DNA of 64,000 nt, taken from NCBI RefSeq assembly GCF_900090315.1, contig NZ_FMHZ01000002.1:2272501-2336500 (forward strand), read 5' to 3'. The position numbers and the translations under genes were made by a program. The notes beneath the pieces were generated by a model. It was given only the letters and a program-made list of their open reading frames with translations. It did not search any database and was not told the origin of the DNA. This DNA comes from Micromonospora citrea. Lineage in GTDB: Bacteria > Actinomycetota > Actinomycetes > Mycobacteriales > Micromonosporaceae. Each line of letters opens with the position of its first letter. Position 1 is the first letter of the stretch. Below are positions 33,077 to 41,787 of this stretch, in pieces.

Positions 33077-34402
33077 CTAGGAGTCGATCCGGACGGTGGC
33101 CGTGCCGCTGGCGGTGGCGACGCGTACCTGGGTGGCGTCGGCGGGGAGCAGGGCCGCGCCGCTCCCGGCGTCGTGCCACCGCCCGGCGCCGATCCGGTAG
33201 CTCAGCGCCGCGCCCTCGGCGACGACGAGGACACCCTGCCCGTCCGGCAGCCGCAGCCGCACCGGCAGCGGCGCCCTCCAGTCCACGAACCCGCTGACCG
33301 CCGGCTGCAACGGCGCGTCGCCGCGGGCGAGCAGGACGATCGCGCGGGCGGGGTCGTCGCCGTGCTGGACGGTCTGCAGCAGCAGCCGCCGACCGTCCGG
33401 GGTCGCCCCGTAGACGACCAGCAGCGGAGATTCCCCGTCCGTGTGTGGGCGGCCGACATCGATGTAGGCGGCGGCGAGCGCCTCGTGGGCGGTGTTGTCG
33501 ACGCGGGCGGCAGGGTCGTCGCCCCAGACCCGTTCCGCGTCGGGCAGCGTGTAGGTGACCCGTCGCGGCTCGGGGCTGTTCTTCCCGTCGGGGAAGAGAA
33601 TGTCGTCGGTGTTGGTGATCTCGACGGCCGTCGCCGTGTTCAGCGGCACCCCGACCAGGGCGACGGTCACCCTGTCACGCTGCGGCGGCACCGGCAGCAC
33701 GGCGGCCCCGTCGCGGAACGTCACCCGCTGGAAGATGCGCTCGATCCGGCCGTCCGGGGCATACCGGAACGTCGGCGAGAACTCCACCGGATACCCGGCG
33801 TCGAGCACGACCAGCACGTCGCGGCGCGGCCCGAGCAGCACGGCCGCCGAGTTGCCGTCGTTGCCCTCGTTCATGCCGCGCATCGTCATGACCCGGGGGC
33901 CGCTGGCCGCCGGCTCGACGAACCCGGCGTAACCGATCAGGCGGTGGTTGCCCCGGTCGGACCCGGGACGGGTGACGGTGACCCGCTGCGCGACGTAGGC
34001 GGCGGGACCGGCCGGGGTGTTTCCCGCCCAGACCACGTGCGGCTCGCTCCCGGCGTCCGGCCTGCCCCCCTCGGACTCCATGCCCTCCGCCCGCTGCCGC
34101 CACGCCTGGCGGACCTGCCGCAGGTACTCCTCGTCGCCGGCCAGATCGCCGCGGGTGGGTGCGTCGAACAGCGGCGAGGCGACCTCTGCCGCCACCCCGC
34201 CGGTCCCGCTGTCCACGAAGTGGATCGCGCCGCCGACGGGTACCGCCAGCACGGCCGCGCACACCGCGGCCAGTACGGCCCGCCGTCGCCGCAGCCGGCG
34301 ACGCCCACCCCGTCGCACGTCGTCGAGCAGGGTCGGCGGCCCGGCCAGGTCGTCGGTCACCCGGCGCAGGACGTCCCGCACGTCGTTGTCTTCGATGGTC
34401 AT
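33077..34402 (-). CDS. membrane-anchored partner of SigE factor (module 3)
   Basis: 441 residues. The N-terminal 40 residues (MTIEDNDVRDVLRRVTDDL then an Arg-rich stop) are cytoplasmic, one membrane segment covers about 42-60, and the remaining 380 residues should be external. The outer part is beta-rich with no recognised family. ATG at 34402 overlaps the sigma stop by four bases. Of the three SigE partners here it is the longest, but all share a basic juxtamembrane stretch followed by an Ala/Val/Leu-rich segment. Confidence 0.78.
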   Translation of the reverse strand: MTIEDNDVRDVLRRVTDDLAGPPTLLDDVRRGGRRRLRRRRAVLAAVCAAVLAVPVGGAIHFVDSGTGGVAAEVASPLFDAPTRGDLAGDEEYLRQVRQAWRQRAEGMESEGGRPDAGSEPHVVWAGNTPAGPAAYVAQRVTVTRPGSDRGNHRLIGYAGFVEPAASGPRVMTMRGMNEGNDGNSAAVLLGPRRDVLVVLDAGYPVEFSPTFRYAPDGRIERIFQRVTFRDGAAVLPVPPQRDRVTVALVGVPLNTATAVEITNTDDILFPDGKNSPEPRRVTYTLPDAERVWGDDPAARVDNTAHEALAAAYIDVGRPHTDGESPLLVVYGATPDGRRLLLQTVQHGDDPARAIVLLARGDAPLQPAVSGFVDWRAPLPVRLRLPDGQGVLVVAEGAALSYRIGAGRWHDAGSGAALLPADATQVRVATASGTATVRIDS

Positions 34403-34923
34403 CGCGCACCTCCGGTGTCGGTCGGGACGGACAGGACGAGACTCGATCCGGCCAGCGCCTCCCGGAGGCGGGCCAGGCCCCGGGAGGAGTGGCTCTTCAC
34501 CGCGCCCTCCGAGCAGCGCAGCGTGGCGGCGACGTCGGCGACCGACAGGTCCTCCAGGTAGCGCAGCACCACGGCGGCCCGCTGGCGGGGCGGCAGGGTA
34601 CGCAGCGCCACGACGACCGCCTGGCGGAGCGCGATGTCGTCGGCGTGGTCCCGGGCGATTCCCTCGTTGTCGCCGAGTGCCTGCTCGGGTCGCCGGGACC
34701 GCCGCCGCCACCGGTTGATCGACCGGTTGACCAGGGCCCGCCGGGCGTACGCCTCCGGGACCGTGCGCACCCGGCGCCAGCGCACGTACATCTGCTCCAG
34801 CACCTCCTGGAGCAGGTCCTCGGCCGCGTGCCGGTCACCGGTCAGCAGGTAGGCCACCCGCAACAGCGCCACCGACCTCGTACGGACGAAGTCGTCGAAC
34901 TCCGTGCCATGCGGATCTCGCAT
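34399..34923 (-). CDS. SigE-family ECF sigma factor (module 3)
   Basis: 174 residues. Region 2 (LLRVAYLLTGDRHAAEDLLQ) and region 4 (LPPRQRAAVVLRYLEDLSVA then SEGAVKSHSSRGLARLREAL) are intact. ATG at 34923 has GAGGGT close upstream (GAGGGTAG before ATG). Coupled to the partner membrane protein by an ATGA overlap. A candidate promoter of the same type as in modules 1 and 2 lies 28 bases upstream. Confidence 0.91.
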   Translation of the reverse strand: MRDPHGTEFDDFVRTRSVALLRVAYLLTGDRHAAEDLLQEVLEQMYVRWRRVRTVPEAYARRALVNRSINRWRRRSRRPEQALGDNEGIARDHADDIALRQAVVVALRTLPPRQRAAVVLRYLEDLSVADVAATLRCSEGAVKSHSSRGLARLREALAGSSLVLSVPTDTGGAR

Positions 34924-34950
34924 CTACCCTCCTGGTCTCTCGGTCAGCAA

Positions 34951-34974
34951 GACACCGCGGTGGGCCGCAGGGTT
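34951..34974 (-). promoter_or_regulatory. candidate SigE-type promoter, module 3
   Basis: On the minus strand AACC-N2-GCGGCC is followed nine bases later by GTC, the same layout and distance from the start codon as in module 2. Confidence 0.45.
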
Positions 34975-35062
34975 TACCGGCCTGTGCCGCCGAAGGCGCA
35001 GGCGCGCATTTCGGCGCCGGCCTCGCACGCCACCTGCGCCGGTCGGGGCGGGCGGCAGCGGG

Positions 35063-38000
35063 CTAGAGGCGCCAGGGCGGCGGGGCGGGCGGGAGGTAGC
35101 GGCAGGTGCCGCCGGTGGAGACGGTGTCGCGCAGGTGGGCGGCGAGCGCCGGGTGCCGGTCGTCGAGCTTGCGCAGCACGTCCCGGATGCGGGCGGTCAC
35201 CGTCTTGCGGGCGCGTTCCGCCTCGTCGCCGAGGCGGCGGGTGCGGCCGGCCAGCCCGGCTGCGGCGCGCAGCTCGGCGAGCAGGGCCGCCCGCTCGGCG
35301 TCGAGGGCGGCCACCTTCGCCTCGTCGTCGCGCCCGGCGGCGCGGTCGATCTCGGCGTCCAGCCACTCCAGATGGCGCCGGTAGCGGGCCTTCGCCTCGT
35401 CGTCGAGGACCGGGTCGCCGCCCATCCGGCGGGCGGCGACGAGTTCCGGCCCGGCGGCCGGGTCGAGCAGCTCGACCGCCGGCACGTCGACGCCGGGCCG
35501 GGCCAGCAGCAGGTGCAGGTCGTGCAGGCCCTTGGCGTCGGGCAGGTGCACGACGGTGCCGGCGTAGGCGAGCTGCCAGACCGGGCCGTCGCGGCGGAAC
35601 TCGTACGCCTCGACCGGCGGCTGCCCGACGACGGGCCCGGCGAGCGGAGTCGTCCCGGGCGGCCCCGGGACGGCCGGCGCGGGCGCGACAGCCGGCACGG
35701 ACGTGACAGCCGGCTCGGACGTGACAGCCGGCTCGGACGTGACAACCGGCTCGGACGTGACAGCCGGCGGGGGCGACCCGGCCGACCGGGCGGCCACCTG
35801 GCGCATGCCGAGCGCGGCGGCGTCCCGGACGGCGGCGGCGCGCAGCGCGGTGGCCGCCGCCGTGTCGCCCGGGCGGTCGCGCCCGGTCAGCGCCTCCGCC
35901 AGCCCGACCCGGGCCAGCACGGACCAGGGCCGGGCGCCCATCGAGTCGGCGGAGTCGCGGGCCGCGGCGAAGCCCGCCACCGCGTCGTCCCAGCGCTGCT
36001 CCGCCGCGTCGACGGCGGCCAGCCAGTGGTCGACGGGGCCGCTGACGTCGCAGCCGAACAGCGCCGTGATCCACTGCCCCCGGTGTGGCCGCAGCGCCTC
36101 GCGGGCCTCGGCGCAGCGGTCGGGGTCGCCGGTGGCGGCGGCGACCTGGGCGCGCAGCCGCAGCCACAGCGGCGCGACCATCTGGCTGTAGCTGGTGCCG
36201 TCGGCCTCGATCCCGGCGGTCAGCCGCAGCGCCGTCGCGGCGTCGCCGCGCTCGGCCGCGGTGATGGCCCGGGCGACCCGCAGGTAGGGATGCTCGCCGG
36301 GATGCAGCCCGTCGAGCAGCAGTTCCGCCTCGTCGTGCCGGCCCTGCAGCAGCAGCCACGACCAGCGCAGGTGGTGGCCCATGAACGCGGACTCCGAGTG
36401 GCCCCACTCGGACAGCTCGTCCAGCTCGGCGAGCAGCTCGCCGGCGCGGGTGAAGTCGCCCTGGAACCCGGCGACGATGCCGTTGTCGATGGCCGCGCCG
36501 ATCCGGTGCCGGGCCTCGCCCTCGCGGGCTCCGGCGACGAACGCGGTGAGCTCGTCGTGGTATCGCGGGTCGCCGAGTTCCAGCAGCGCCACCCAGCGCA
36601 GCGAGGTCGCCCAGAGCTGGGTCTCCCGGTCGCCGGTCCGGCGCGCCACCGCGCGGATCTCGGCGGTGAGCGCGGCCCGGTCGGCGGCCGTGCCGAGCCC
36701 CCAGGTGGTGTCGTGCCGGGCCCACAGGCTGAAGGTGAGCGCCTCGTCGTCCCGGCCCCGCCGGGCGAGCGACTCGGTGGCGGTGATCAGGTCGGCGACG
36801 AGAGTGCCGGCCGCGAGGGTGGCCGCCGGCTCGCCGATCAGCCGCCGGTACGCCTCCCGCAGCAGGCCGCCCGCGTCGAGGCTGCGCGTGGCGGCCGACT
36901 GGTGGCGGTGCCGGTGGACGGTGAGGGCGACGCGGGCCAGCACCACCGGGTCGTCGACCGACGGCGCCAGCGTGGCGGCCTCGGCGACGAGTCGGCGGGC
37001 CTCGGCGTTGTCGCCGCAGTGGTGCAGCAGCTGGCCCAGCTCGACCATGATCTTCACGCGCCGGGTCGGGTCGTCGGCGACCTCCAGCGCCCGACGGAAG
37101 TGGACGACCGCCTCGTCCATCGCCAGCCGGCCGCTCGCGTCGCGGGCCGCGGCCATCAGCAGTTCGGTCGCGCGGGCCGGCGCGAGCGCGTCACCGGCCA
37201 GGTGGGCGTGGCGGGCCAGGTCGGCGGGGATCAGCCGCTCGGCGAGCCCCGCCGAGCCTTCGACCGCCCGGACCACGGCGGCGTGCCGGGCCCGCCGGTC
37301 GTCGTCGGTGAGCCCGTCGTAGAGGGTCTCCCGGACCAGGTCGTGGGCGAAGGCGAAGCGGCCGCCGCCACGGGCCAGCACGAGGCGGGCGGTCACCGCG
37401 CGGTCGAGGAGCCGGTCGACCTGGGCCGCCGGGGCGCCCGCGCCGGCGGCGAGGACCTGGCGGTGGAACTCGCGGCCCAGCACGGCGGCCACGGCGAGCA
37501 GGTCGGCCACCGCCGGGGGCAGTTGGGCGAGCCGCCGCCGCACCGCCTCCCGTACGCCGGGCGCGATGGTGCTCACCTGGCCGTCGGCGCGCCACAGCCG
37601 GGCGGTCTGCTCGACGAAGAACGGGTTGCCGCCGGTGCGCCGGTGCACCTCGTCGACAAGGTCGACGCCCGGCTCGCGGCCGGCCGTGCGGGCCATCAGC
37701 GCGCCCGTCTCGTCGCGGGACAGGCCGGTGAGGGTGATGCTGGTCGCCTTGGCCACCAGCGGCATCAGCAGCGGACGCAGCGGGTGGTCGGCGGCCTCCA
37801 CCTCGGCGTCGCGGTAGGTGCCGACCAGCAGCAGCCGCTCGAACCAGGTGTGCTGGGCGGCGAACCGGAGCAGCCGCATCGAGGCGGGGTCGGCCCAGTG
37901 CAGGTCGTCGAGGACGACCATCACCGGCCGGCGCTGGGAGACCGCGACCAGCGCGGCGGTCACCGCGTCGAAGAGGTCGAACTCCTCCCGCTCCGCCTGG

Positions 38001-38413
38001 TCGTCCCCACCGCCGCCGGCCGGCCCGCCGATCGCCTCGCGGATCGTCTCGCGGATGGCCCGGTCGGTCGCCGTGCCGGTCGTCTCGCCGAGCAGGGCGG
38101 CCAGGCCCGGCTCGGCGGCCTCCCGGGCCGCCGCCCAGTCCTCTGGCGAGCGGCGCATGCCGCGCAGCACCTGCACCCAGGGCCAGTAGCCGGGGGCGCT
38201 GTCGGAGTCCCAGCAGGCCGCGCCGAGCACCAGCGTCCCGCGCTGGCGTGCCTCCTTCGCGGCGGCGGTGACCAGCGTCGTCTTGCCGATGCCGGGCTCG
38301 CCGGCGACCAGGACGAGGCCGCCGTGGCTGGCGGCCGCCCGGTCGATCTCGGCGCGCAGCAGGCCCGCGGGGTGCTCCCGCCCGATGACGACCTCGCCGA
38401 ACCGCGGCTCCAT
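35063..38413 (-). CDS. large AAA/STAND ATPase regulator with TPR-like core
   Basis: 1116 residues. The N-terminal AAA_16 domain has Walker A GEPGIGKTT (38-46) and Walker B VMVVLDDLHWAD (164-175), as in MalT/LuxR-type and cyclase-associated regulators. Residues 400-870 are helical TPR-like repeats. Then comes a linker of SEPAVT repeats, and a C-terminal region (from WQLAYAGTVVHLPDAKGLHD to the end) with a long coiled coil and no LuxR helix-turn-helix. A similar end domain occurs, as I recall, in other actinobacterial AAA regulators lacking HTH. ATG at 38413 begins MEPRFGEVVIGRE. It is the only gene in its transcript. Confidence 0.88.
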   Translation of the reverse strand: MEPRFGEVVIGREHPAGLLRAEIDRAAASHGGLVLVAGEPGIGKTTLVTAAAKEARQRGTLVLGAACWDSDSAPGYWPWVQVLRGMRRSPEDWAAAREAAEPGLAALLGETTGTATDRAIRETIREAIGGPAGGGGDDQAEREEFDLFDAVTAALVAVSQRRPVMVVLDDLHWADPASMRLLRFAAQHTWFERLLLVGTYRDAEVEAADHPLRPLLMPLVAKATSITLTGLSRDETGALMARTAGREPGVDLVDEVHRRTGGNPFFVEQTARLWRADGQVSTIAPGVREAVRRRLAQLPPAVADLLAVAAVLGREFHRQVLAAGAGAPAAQVDRLLDRAVTARLVLARGGGRFAFAHDLVRETLYDGLTDDDRRARHAAVVRAVEGSAGLAERLIPADLARHAHLAGDALAPARATELLMAAARDASGRLAMDEAVVHFRRALEVADDPTRRVKIMVELGQLLHHCGDNAEARRLVAEAATLAPSVDDPVVLARVALTVHRHRHQSAATRSLDAGGLLREAYRRLIGEPAATLAAGTLVADLITATESLARRGRDDEALTFSLWARHDTTWGLGTAADRAALTAEIRAVARRTGDRETQLWATSLRWVALLELGDPRYHDELTAFVAGAREGEARHRIGAAIDNGIVAGFQGDFTRAGELLAELDELSEWGHSESAFMGHHLRWSWLLLQGRHDEAELLLDGLHPGEHPYLRVARAITAAERGDAATALRLTAGIEADGTSYSQMVAPLWLRLRAQVAAATGDPDRCAEAREALRPHRGQWITALFGCDVSGPVDHWLAAVDAAEQRWDDAVAGFAAARDSADSMGARPWSVLARVGLAEALTGRDRPGDTAAATALRAAAVRDAAALGMRQVAARSAGSPPPAVTSEPVVTSEPAVTSEPAVTSVPAVAPAPAVPGPPGTTPLAGPVVGQPPVEAYEFRRDGPVWQLAYAGTVVHLPDAKGLHDLHLLLARPGVDVPAVELLDPAAGPELVAARRMGGDPVLDDEAKARYRRHLEWLDAEIDRAAGRDDEAKVAALDAERAALLAELRAAAGLAGRTRRLGDEAERARKTVTARIRDVLRKLDDRHPALAAHLRDTVSTGGTCRYLPPAPPPWRL
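35685..35768. repeat. 18-bp in-frame repeats in the AAA regulator linker
   Basis: Five copies of a unit close to GTGACAGCCGGCTCGGAC encode the linker of SEPAVT type between the TPR-like core and the C-terminal domain. Length changes would stay in frame. Confidence 0.85.
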
Positions 38414-38664
38414 GACGCCTCAGACCGTAGCGGAACCGTCGGACATCCCGCCGCCGACCGCGCCCCGCGACCCCCGCGGCTACATCCGCGCCGCCGGCCA
38501 CGGAACCGGTGCGGGGGCGGCGGCCGACTCCGACCGCGCGACCGCCGCCTCGCCGGTCGCGGCGAGCACCACGCAGGCGACCAGACGTACGCGGGGAGTG
38601 CGACTCGACGGTTTCCGGGTCCGGCCCGGTGTGGACGTGGGACCGTCCACCCGCTCCCGGATCG

Positions 38665-39066
38665 TCAGTGGGCGTCGGTGACGACGTGGGAGCAGGCGGC
38701 GCAGGCCGCGGCGCCCTGCTCGGCGTACCAGCGGCAGGTCCGGCGGATGGCGCAGCGGGGCAGGGCGGCCTCGCGGGTGCCGGCCGTCTCCCGGTAGGAG
38801 GCGACGAGGCGTTCGCCGAGGCCGCAGTGCTCGCCGGTCCAGAAGCCGCACTTCGCGGTGACGCACGGGCCGGCGAGCCGGTACGTGGACTCGACCGCCG
38901 TGCCCGGGGCGGCCTGGGCAAGGGCGACCTCGGCCGGGAGCGGCGGCGTGACGTAGGCGACCCGACCCGCCGGAGTGATCATGCCGAGGAACACCGTGGC
39001 GTTGGCCGCGGGGGTGCTCGGGCACATCCGCTCCGGCGGGTCCGGCCGGTGGACGGGGTCCGTCAC
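38665..39066 (-). CDS. Cys-rich protein of unknown function
   Basis: 133 residues with nine cysteines: one near the N-terminus (RMCPS), PCVTAKC, EHCGLG, PRCAIRRTC and CAACSH. The spacing suggests one or two metal sites (zinc or Fe-S). No signal peptide. GTG at 39066 overlaps the stop of the upstream 86-residue gene by four bases, so the two are coupled; a longer frame starting upstream is antisense-phase and rejected. Third gene of a three-gene operon that begins with a Tat-exported protein. The function of the operon is unknown. Confidence 0.72.
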   Translation of the reverse strand: MTDPVHRPDPPERMCPSTPAANATVFLGMITPAGRVAYVTPPLPAEVALAQAAPGTAVESTYRLAGPCVTAKCGFWTGEHCGLGERLVASYRETAGTREAALPRCAIRRTCRWYAEQGAAACAACSHVVTDAH

Positions 39067-39323
39067 CGCTGCATCCAGAAGCCGAGGTCGTTGATCTTCT
39101 GGCCGAGCTCCTCGGCGAACGGGCCGTCGATCAGCCACAGCCCGTACCACTCGGGGCGGAGCTTGATGTTGGCGTGCCCGACGGCGAGCGGGTTGGTCAG
39201 CTTGCTGCCGGCGACGGAGAGCGCGTTGAGGCCCGCCTTCTGGATCTCGCCGGCGATCAGGCTCTGCTGTTCGGTGGTCAACTCGACGCCGTCGACGACG
39301 AATCGGAACTCGCTGCGTGCCAT
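39063..39323 (-). CDS. 86-residue conserved-looking protein of unknown function
   Basis: 86 residues (MARSEFRFVVDGVELTTEQQ, then a helical segment and a tail LGQKINDLGFWMQR). No membrane segment, cysteine or known motif. The codon bias is strongly coding. ATG at 39323 has AGGTAGG close upstream. It follows the Tat-protein stop by three bases and overlaps the Cys-rich gene by four, the signature of a tightly regulated operon. Confidence 0.75.
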   Translation of the reverse strand: MARSEFRFVVDGVELTTEQQSLIAGEIQKAGLNALSVAGSKLTNPLAVGHANIKLRPEWYGLWLIDGPFAEELGQKINDLGFWMQR

Positions 39324-39326
39324 GTC

Positions 39327-40034
39327 CTACCTCCGATGGTCAGTACGCTCGGTCCGCAGCCCGCGCCGCAGACTCGCCCTGGTGAATGCCGCCCAGCCGG
39401 ACCGGGAGGCGGGGTCGGTCGCGTGCCCGGCCCGGCGTACGCGCTCCCGCCAGTCGGTGGCGTCGGCGCCGCGCTGCCCCCACAGCTCGCGGCAGGCGGC
39501 GACCGCGAACGCGACCTGCTCCGCCGAGCCGGTCCAGCCGGCGGGGCCGTCGGTCACCCGCAGCGCGCCGCCGGCCTCGACGCGGACCGACGGGAAGTGG
39601 TGGTGCAGGCTGGCGAGGGTGGCCAGGTGGGCGGCGTCGGCCCGGCCGGCGGCGAAGGCGTCCCGCGTCTCGTCGTCGCGGCTGACCCGGATCGCGTGCA
39701 GCGTGAACGCGTCGCCGTCCGCGCTCACCGTGCCCTCGACCTCGACCGGCGTGCTCCAGCTGCGGGGCGAGTTGGCCGACCAGAAGGCCAGCCAGGCGTC
39801 GAGGCGTTCGTGGAGGTCGGCCTGGAAGCGGGCCGGCCCGCCGGCGAGCCGTGCCGTGGCGATCCGGTCCCGGGCCAGGAGCGGCGGGGCGGCTCGCGTC
39901 GGGGACGGGCCCCCGACGGGTGCGGTCGGTGGCGCGGCGTGTGCGGCGCTCGCCCCGGCGACGGTGACCGCCGAGGCCGCGGCGGCGCCGAGCAGGATCC
40001 GTCGCCGGGACAGTGAGGTGAGGGAATCGGTCAT
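39327..40034 (-). CDS. Tat-exported protein of unknown function
   Basis: 235 residues. A twin-arginine signal (SRRRILLGAAAASAVTVAG) ends near residue 33. The mature part is helical and contains LASLHHHFPSVRVEAGG, with three adjacent histidines that might bind metal; no family was recognised. Tat export implies folding with a cofactor or partner before secretion. ATG at 40034 has AAGGCGAG near the correct distance. First gene of the operon with the 86-residue and Cys-rich proteins. Confidence 0.8.
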   Translation of the reverse strand: MTDSLTSLSRRRILLGAAAASAVTVAGASAAHAAPPTAPVGGPSPTRAAPPLLARDRIATARLAGGPARFQADLHERLDAWLAFWSANSPRSWSTPVEVEGTVSADGDAFTLHAIRVSRDDETRDAFAAGRADAAHLATLASLHHHFPSVRVEAGGALRVTDGPAGWTGSAEQVAFAVAACRELWGQRGADATDWRERVRRAGHATDPASRSGWAAFTRASLRRGLRTERTDHRR

Positions 40035-40369
40035 GGCTCGCCTTTCCTGGACGGCCTTTGCCTCGCCACGCTATCGATCGCCGTTGATCAGGAGAACCGT
40101 CGTTCTATCGGCAGGGCGACAGGAATCGCGGTGATCGACGGCGGCGCGGATCGCGGCCTTGTGCCATCGGTCGGCTTTGCGCCCGCAGCGGGTCGGATGC
40201 CTGTCTCTCCCCCCGTGCGTCCGCGCTGTCGAGCCGCCCCACCGCCGGGCCGCCGCCGACCGTCCGCCGCCGGGACCCGCCGCACGCGGCGCCATCCGTC
40301 GACGGCCCGCCGCGCCGCCGGCCGGCGGTGGCGACGACTAGCGGCCGGCGGATCGGGTACGCGCGGCGC
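40035..40369. other. intergenic region, no supported gene
   Basis: 335 bases between the Tat operon and a small plus-strand gene. Several open frames exist on both strands but none has a ribosome site or family-like sequence. The Tat operon promoter presumably lies here, around the AT-richer stretch near 40070-40130. Confidence 0.5.
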
Positions 40370-40591
40370 ATGGGTAGCCACAAGGAGAACAAGCACGATC
40401 CCGGCGGCGAGTCGGCGCGTGGCCGACGACATCCCGGCAGCGGCGCCCGGGGCCACCAGGGCTCGCCCGTCGAGCACTCGCCGAAGGCGCGGCACCTGCG
40501 CACGGCGACCGGATCCGCGGGCACGGAACGCGACCAGGGGCGGGCGAAGGTCGAGGGCGCCGGGCGGGTCCAACGACGGGGAACGAGCTGA
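40370..40591 (+). CDS. small basic hydrophilic protein
   Basis: 73 residues (MGSHKENKHDPGGESARGRR, then Gly/Arg/His-rich sequence with no hydrophobic segment). The frame shows strong G/C at third positions through its length, and the sequence looks like an intrinsically disordered small actinobacterial protein. No Shine-Dalgarno site precedes the ATG. It may be a nucleic-acid-associated or stress protein, but nothing identifies it. The following 291 bases to the next gene contain no supported gene. Confidence 0.45.
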   Translation: MGSHKENKHDPGGESARGRRHPGSGARGHQGSPVEHSPKARHLRTATGSAGTERDQGRAKVEGAGRVQRRGTS

Positions 40592-40845
40592 GCCCGGCAC
40601 GTCAGCGACGCCTCGGCGAGGTGTGACGGCGTGCCGAAGTTCCCCGTGAAGCCGACCTGCATGGTCGCCGGGATCAGAGGGTCGACCACCGACGGCGGCA
40701 GCAGACGCGCGAGGAAGCTGGTGCGGGGCGGCCGGTTCGAGCCGGACGGCCCCGCCGAGTTGCGCGGCGGGCCGACGTCGGGGCGGCGGGTGACGCGGAG
40801 CCAGCACAGAAATCGATGACCGCTATCAATGTTTTGCCAGTAATA

Positions 40846-40875
40846 TTGAAGTGAATCAATTAGTGTCGCTAGCAT
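40846..40875 (+). promoter_or_regulatory. leaderless promoter of the FN3/CBM gene
   Basis: TTGAAG and TAGCAT are 18 bases apart in a locally AT-rich stretch, and the -10 ends seven bases before the ATG at 40883. The ATG has no ribosome site, so transcription probably begins at or next to it. Confidence 0.6.
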
Positions 40876-40882
40876 CGTCACC

Positions 40883-41782
40883 ATGCGCGCCCGAAGCGTC
40901 ACCACCGTCGCCGCCCTCGCCGGGCTGCTGAGCCTGCTCGCCGTCGGCACCGCCCGGGCGGACGACGCCCCCGCGCTGACCACCCCCGGCAGCCCCGTCG
41001 TCGTCACCAACGAGCCGCACCACCTCACGCTCGCCTGGGCCCCGTCGGCGTGGGCGGGCGAGCCGGCCGGCGAGGAGCCGATCACCTACGAGGTGCGGGC
41101 GCAGCTCGGCCCCCACGTCTACCGCGCCCTCGGCACCACCACCGCGACCACCCTGACGCTGACGAACCTGGCCCCCGGCAGCGAATACCGGCTCGTCGTC
41201 GGCGCCTACACACTCGGCGGCTACTCCGACCCCTCCCCTGTCACGCCGGTGCGCACCGCGTACGGGCGGGCGAAGGTCAGCTACCGCAACGTCGACTGGT
41301 CACCCACGGACAACCAGATCCAGCACGTCCTGCAGGTGGCAAACACCGGCAGCGTGCCGCTCGACCTCGCCACCGTGCGGGTGCGTTACCACCTGACCTT
41401 CCAGGGCGGCAACACGTCCCTGGTGCCGAACTGCGACTGGGCGGCGGTGGGCTGCGACCAGGTCGGACGCTCCGTGACGTTCTTCCCGCCGCCACTGCCG
41501 CCGTCGCCGCCGGCCGGCGGCACGCCCACCCCGACGCCCACCCACCACCCGCTGCCGGGCACGCCCGTCCCCGGGTGGGTCGAGCTGACCTTCACCGGTG
41601 GGATCCTCGCCCCCGGCGCGTCCACCGGCCCGATCCACCTGCGCCACCACCGGCCCGACTGGACCGGCGTCGACGAACGGGACGACCCGAGCTGGCGCGC
41701 CGCGACCGGCCAGTGGATCGACAACAGCCGGATCACCCTCGACGTCGACGGCGTACGCGAGTTCGGCGACACCTACGCCTGA
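40883..41782 (+). CDS. secreted FN3 plus CBM3-like (cellulose-binding type) protein
   Basis: 299 residues. A signal peptide ends near residue 27 (ARADD). Residues 30-125 form a fibronectin type III domain (NEPHHLTLAWAP, then LAPGSEYRLVVGAYTLGGYS). Residues 128-299 match a family 3 carbohydrate-binding module: VSYRNVDWSPTDNQIQHVLQ, NTGSVPLDL, C-x5-GC, and LAPGASTGPIHLRHHRPDW. The module is interrupted by a Pro/Thr-rich insertion of about 30 residues (FFPPPLPPSPPAGG, then HHPLPG) between strands. No catalytic domain is present, so it is a stand-alone binding protein. It is convergent with the helicase gene, five bases apart. Confidence 0.88.
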   Translation: MRARSVTTVAALAGLLSLLAVGTARADDAPALTTPGSPVVVTNEPHHLTLAWAPSAWAGEPAGEEPITYEVRAQLGPHVYRALGTTTATTLTLTNLAPGSEYRLVVGAYTLGGYSDPSPVTPVRTAYGRAKVSYRNVDWSPTDNQIQHVLQVANTGSVPLDLATVRVRYHLTFQGGNTSLVPNCDWAAVGCDQVGRSVTFFPPPLPPSPPAGGTPTPTPTHHPLPGTPVPGWVELTFTGGILAPGASTGPIHLRHHRPDWTGVDERDDPSWRAATGQWIDNSRITLDVDGVREFGDTYA

Positions 41783-41787
41783 CCGTG

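Noticed and set aside
34904-38797. A 1297-residue plus-strand open frame
   Set aside because: It is antisense to the AAA regulator and shows only low-complexity Arg/Gly/Pro sequence typical of shadow frames in high-GC DNA.
40631-40819. A 62-residue plus-strand frame upstream of the CBM gene
   Set aside because: No ribosome site and no convincing coding bias; treated as intergenic.
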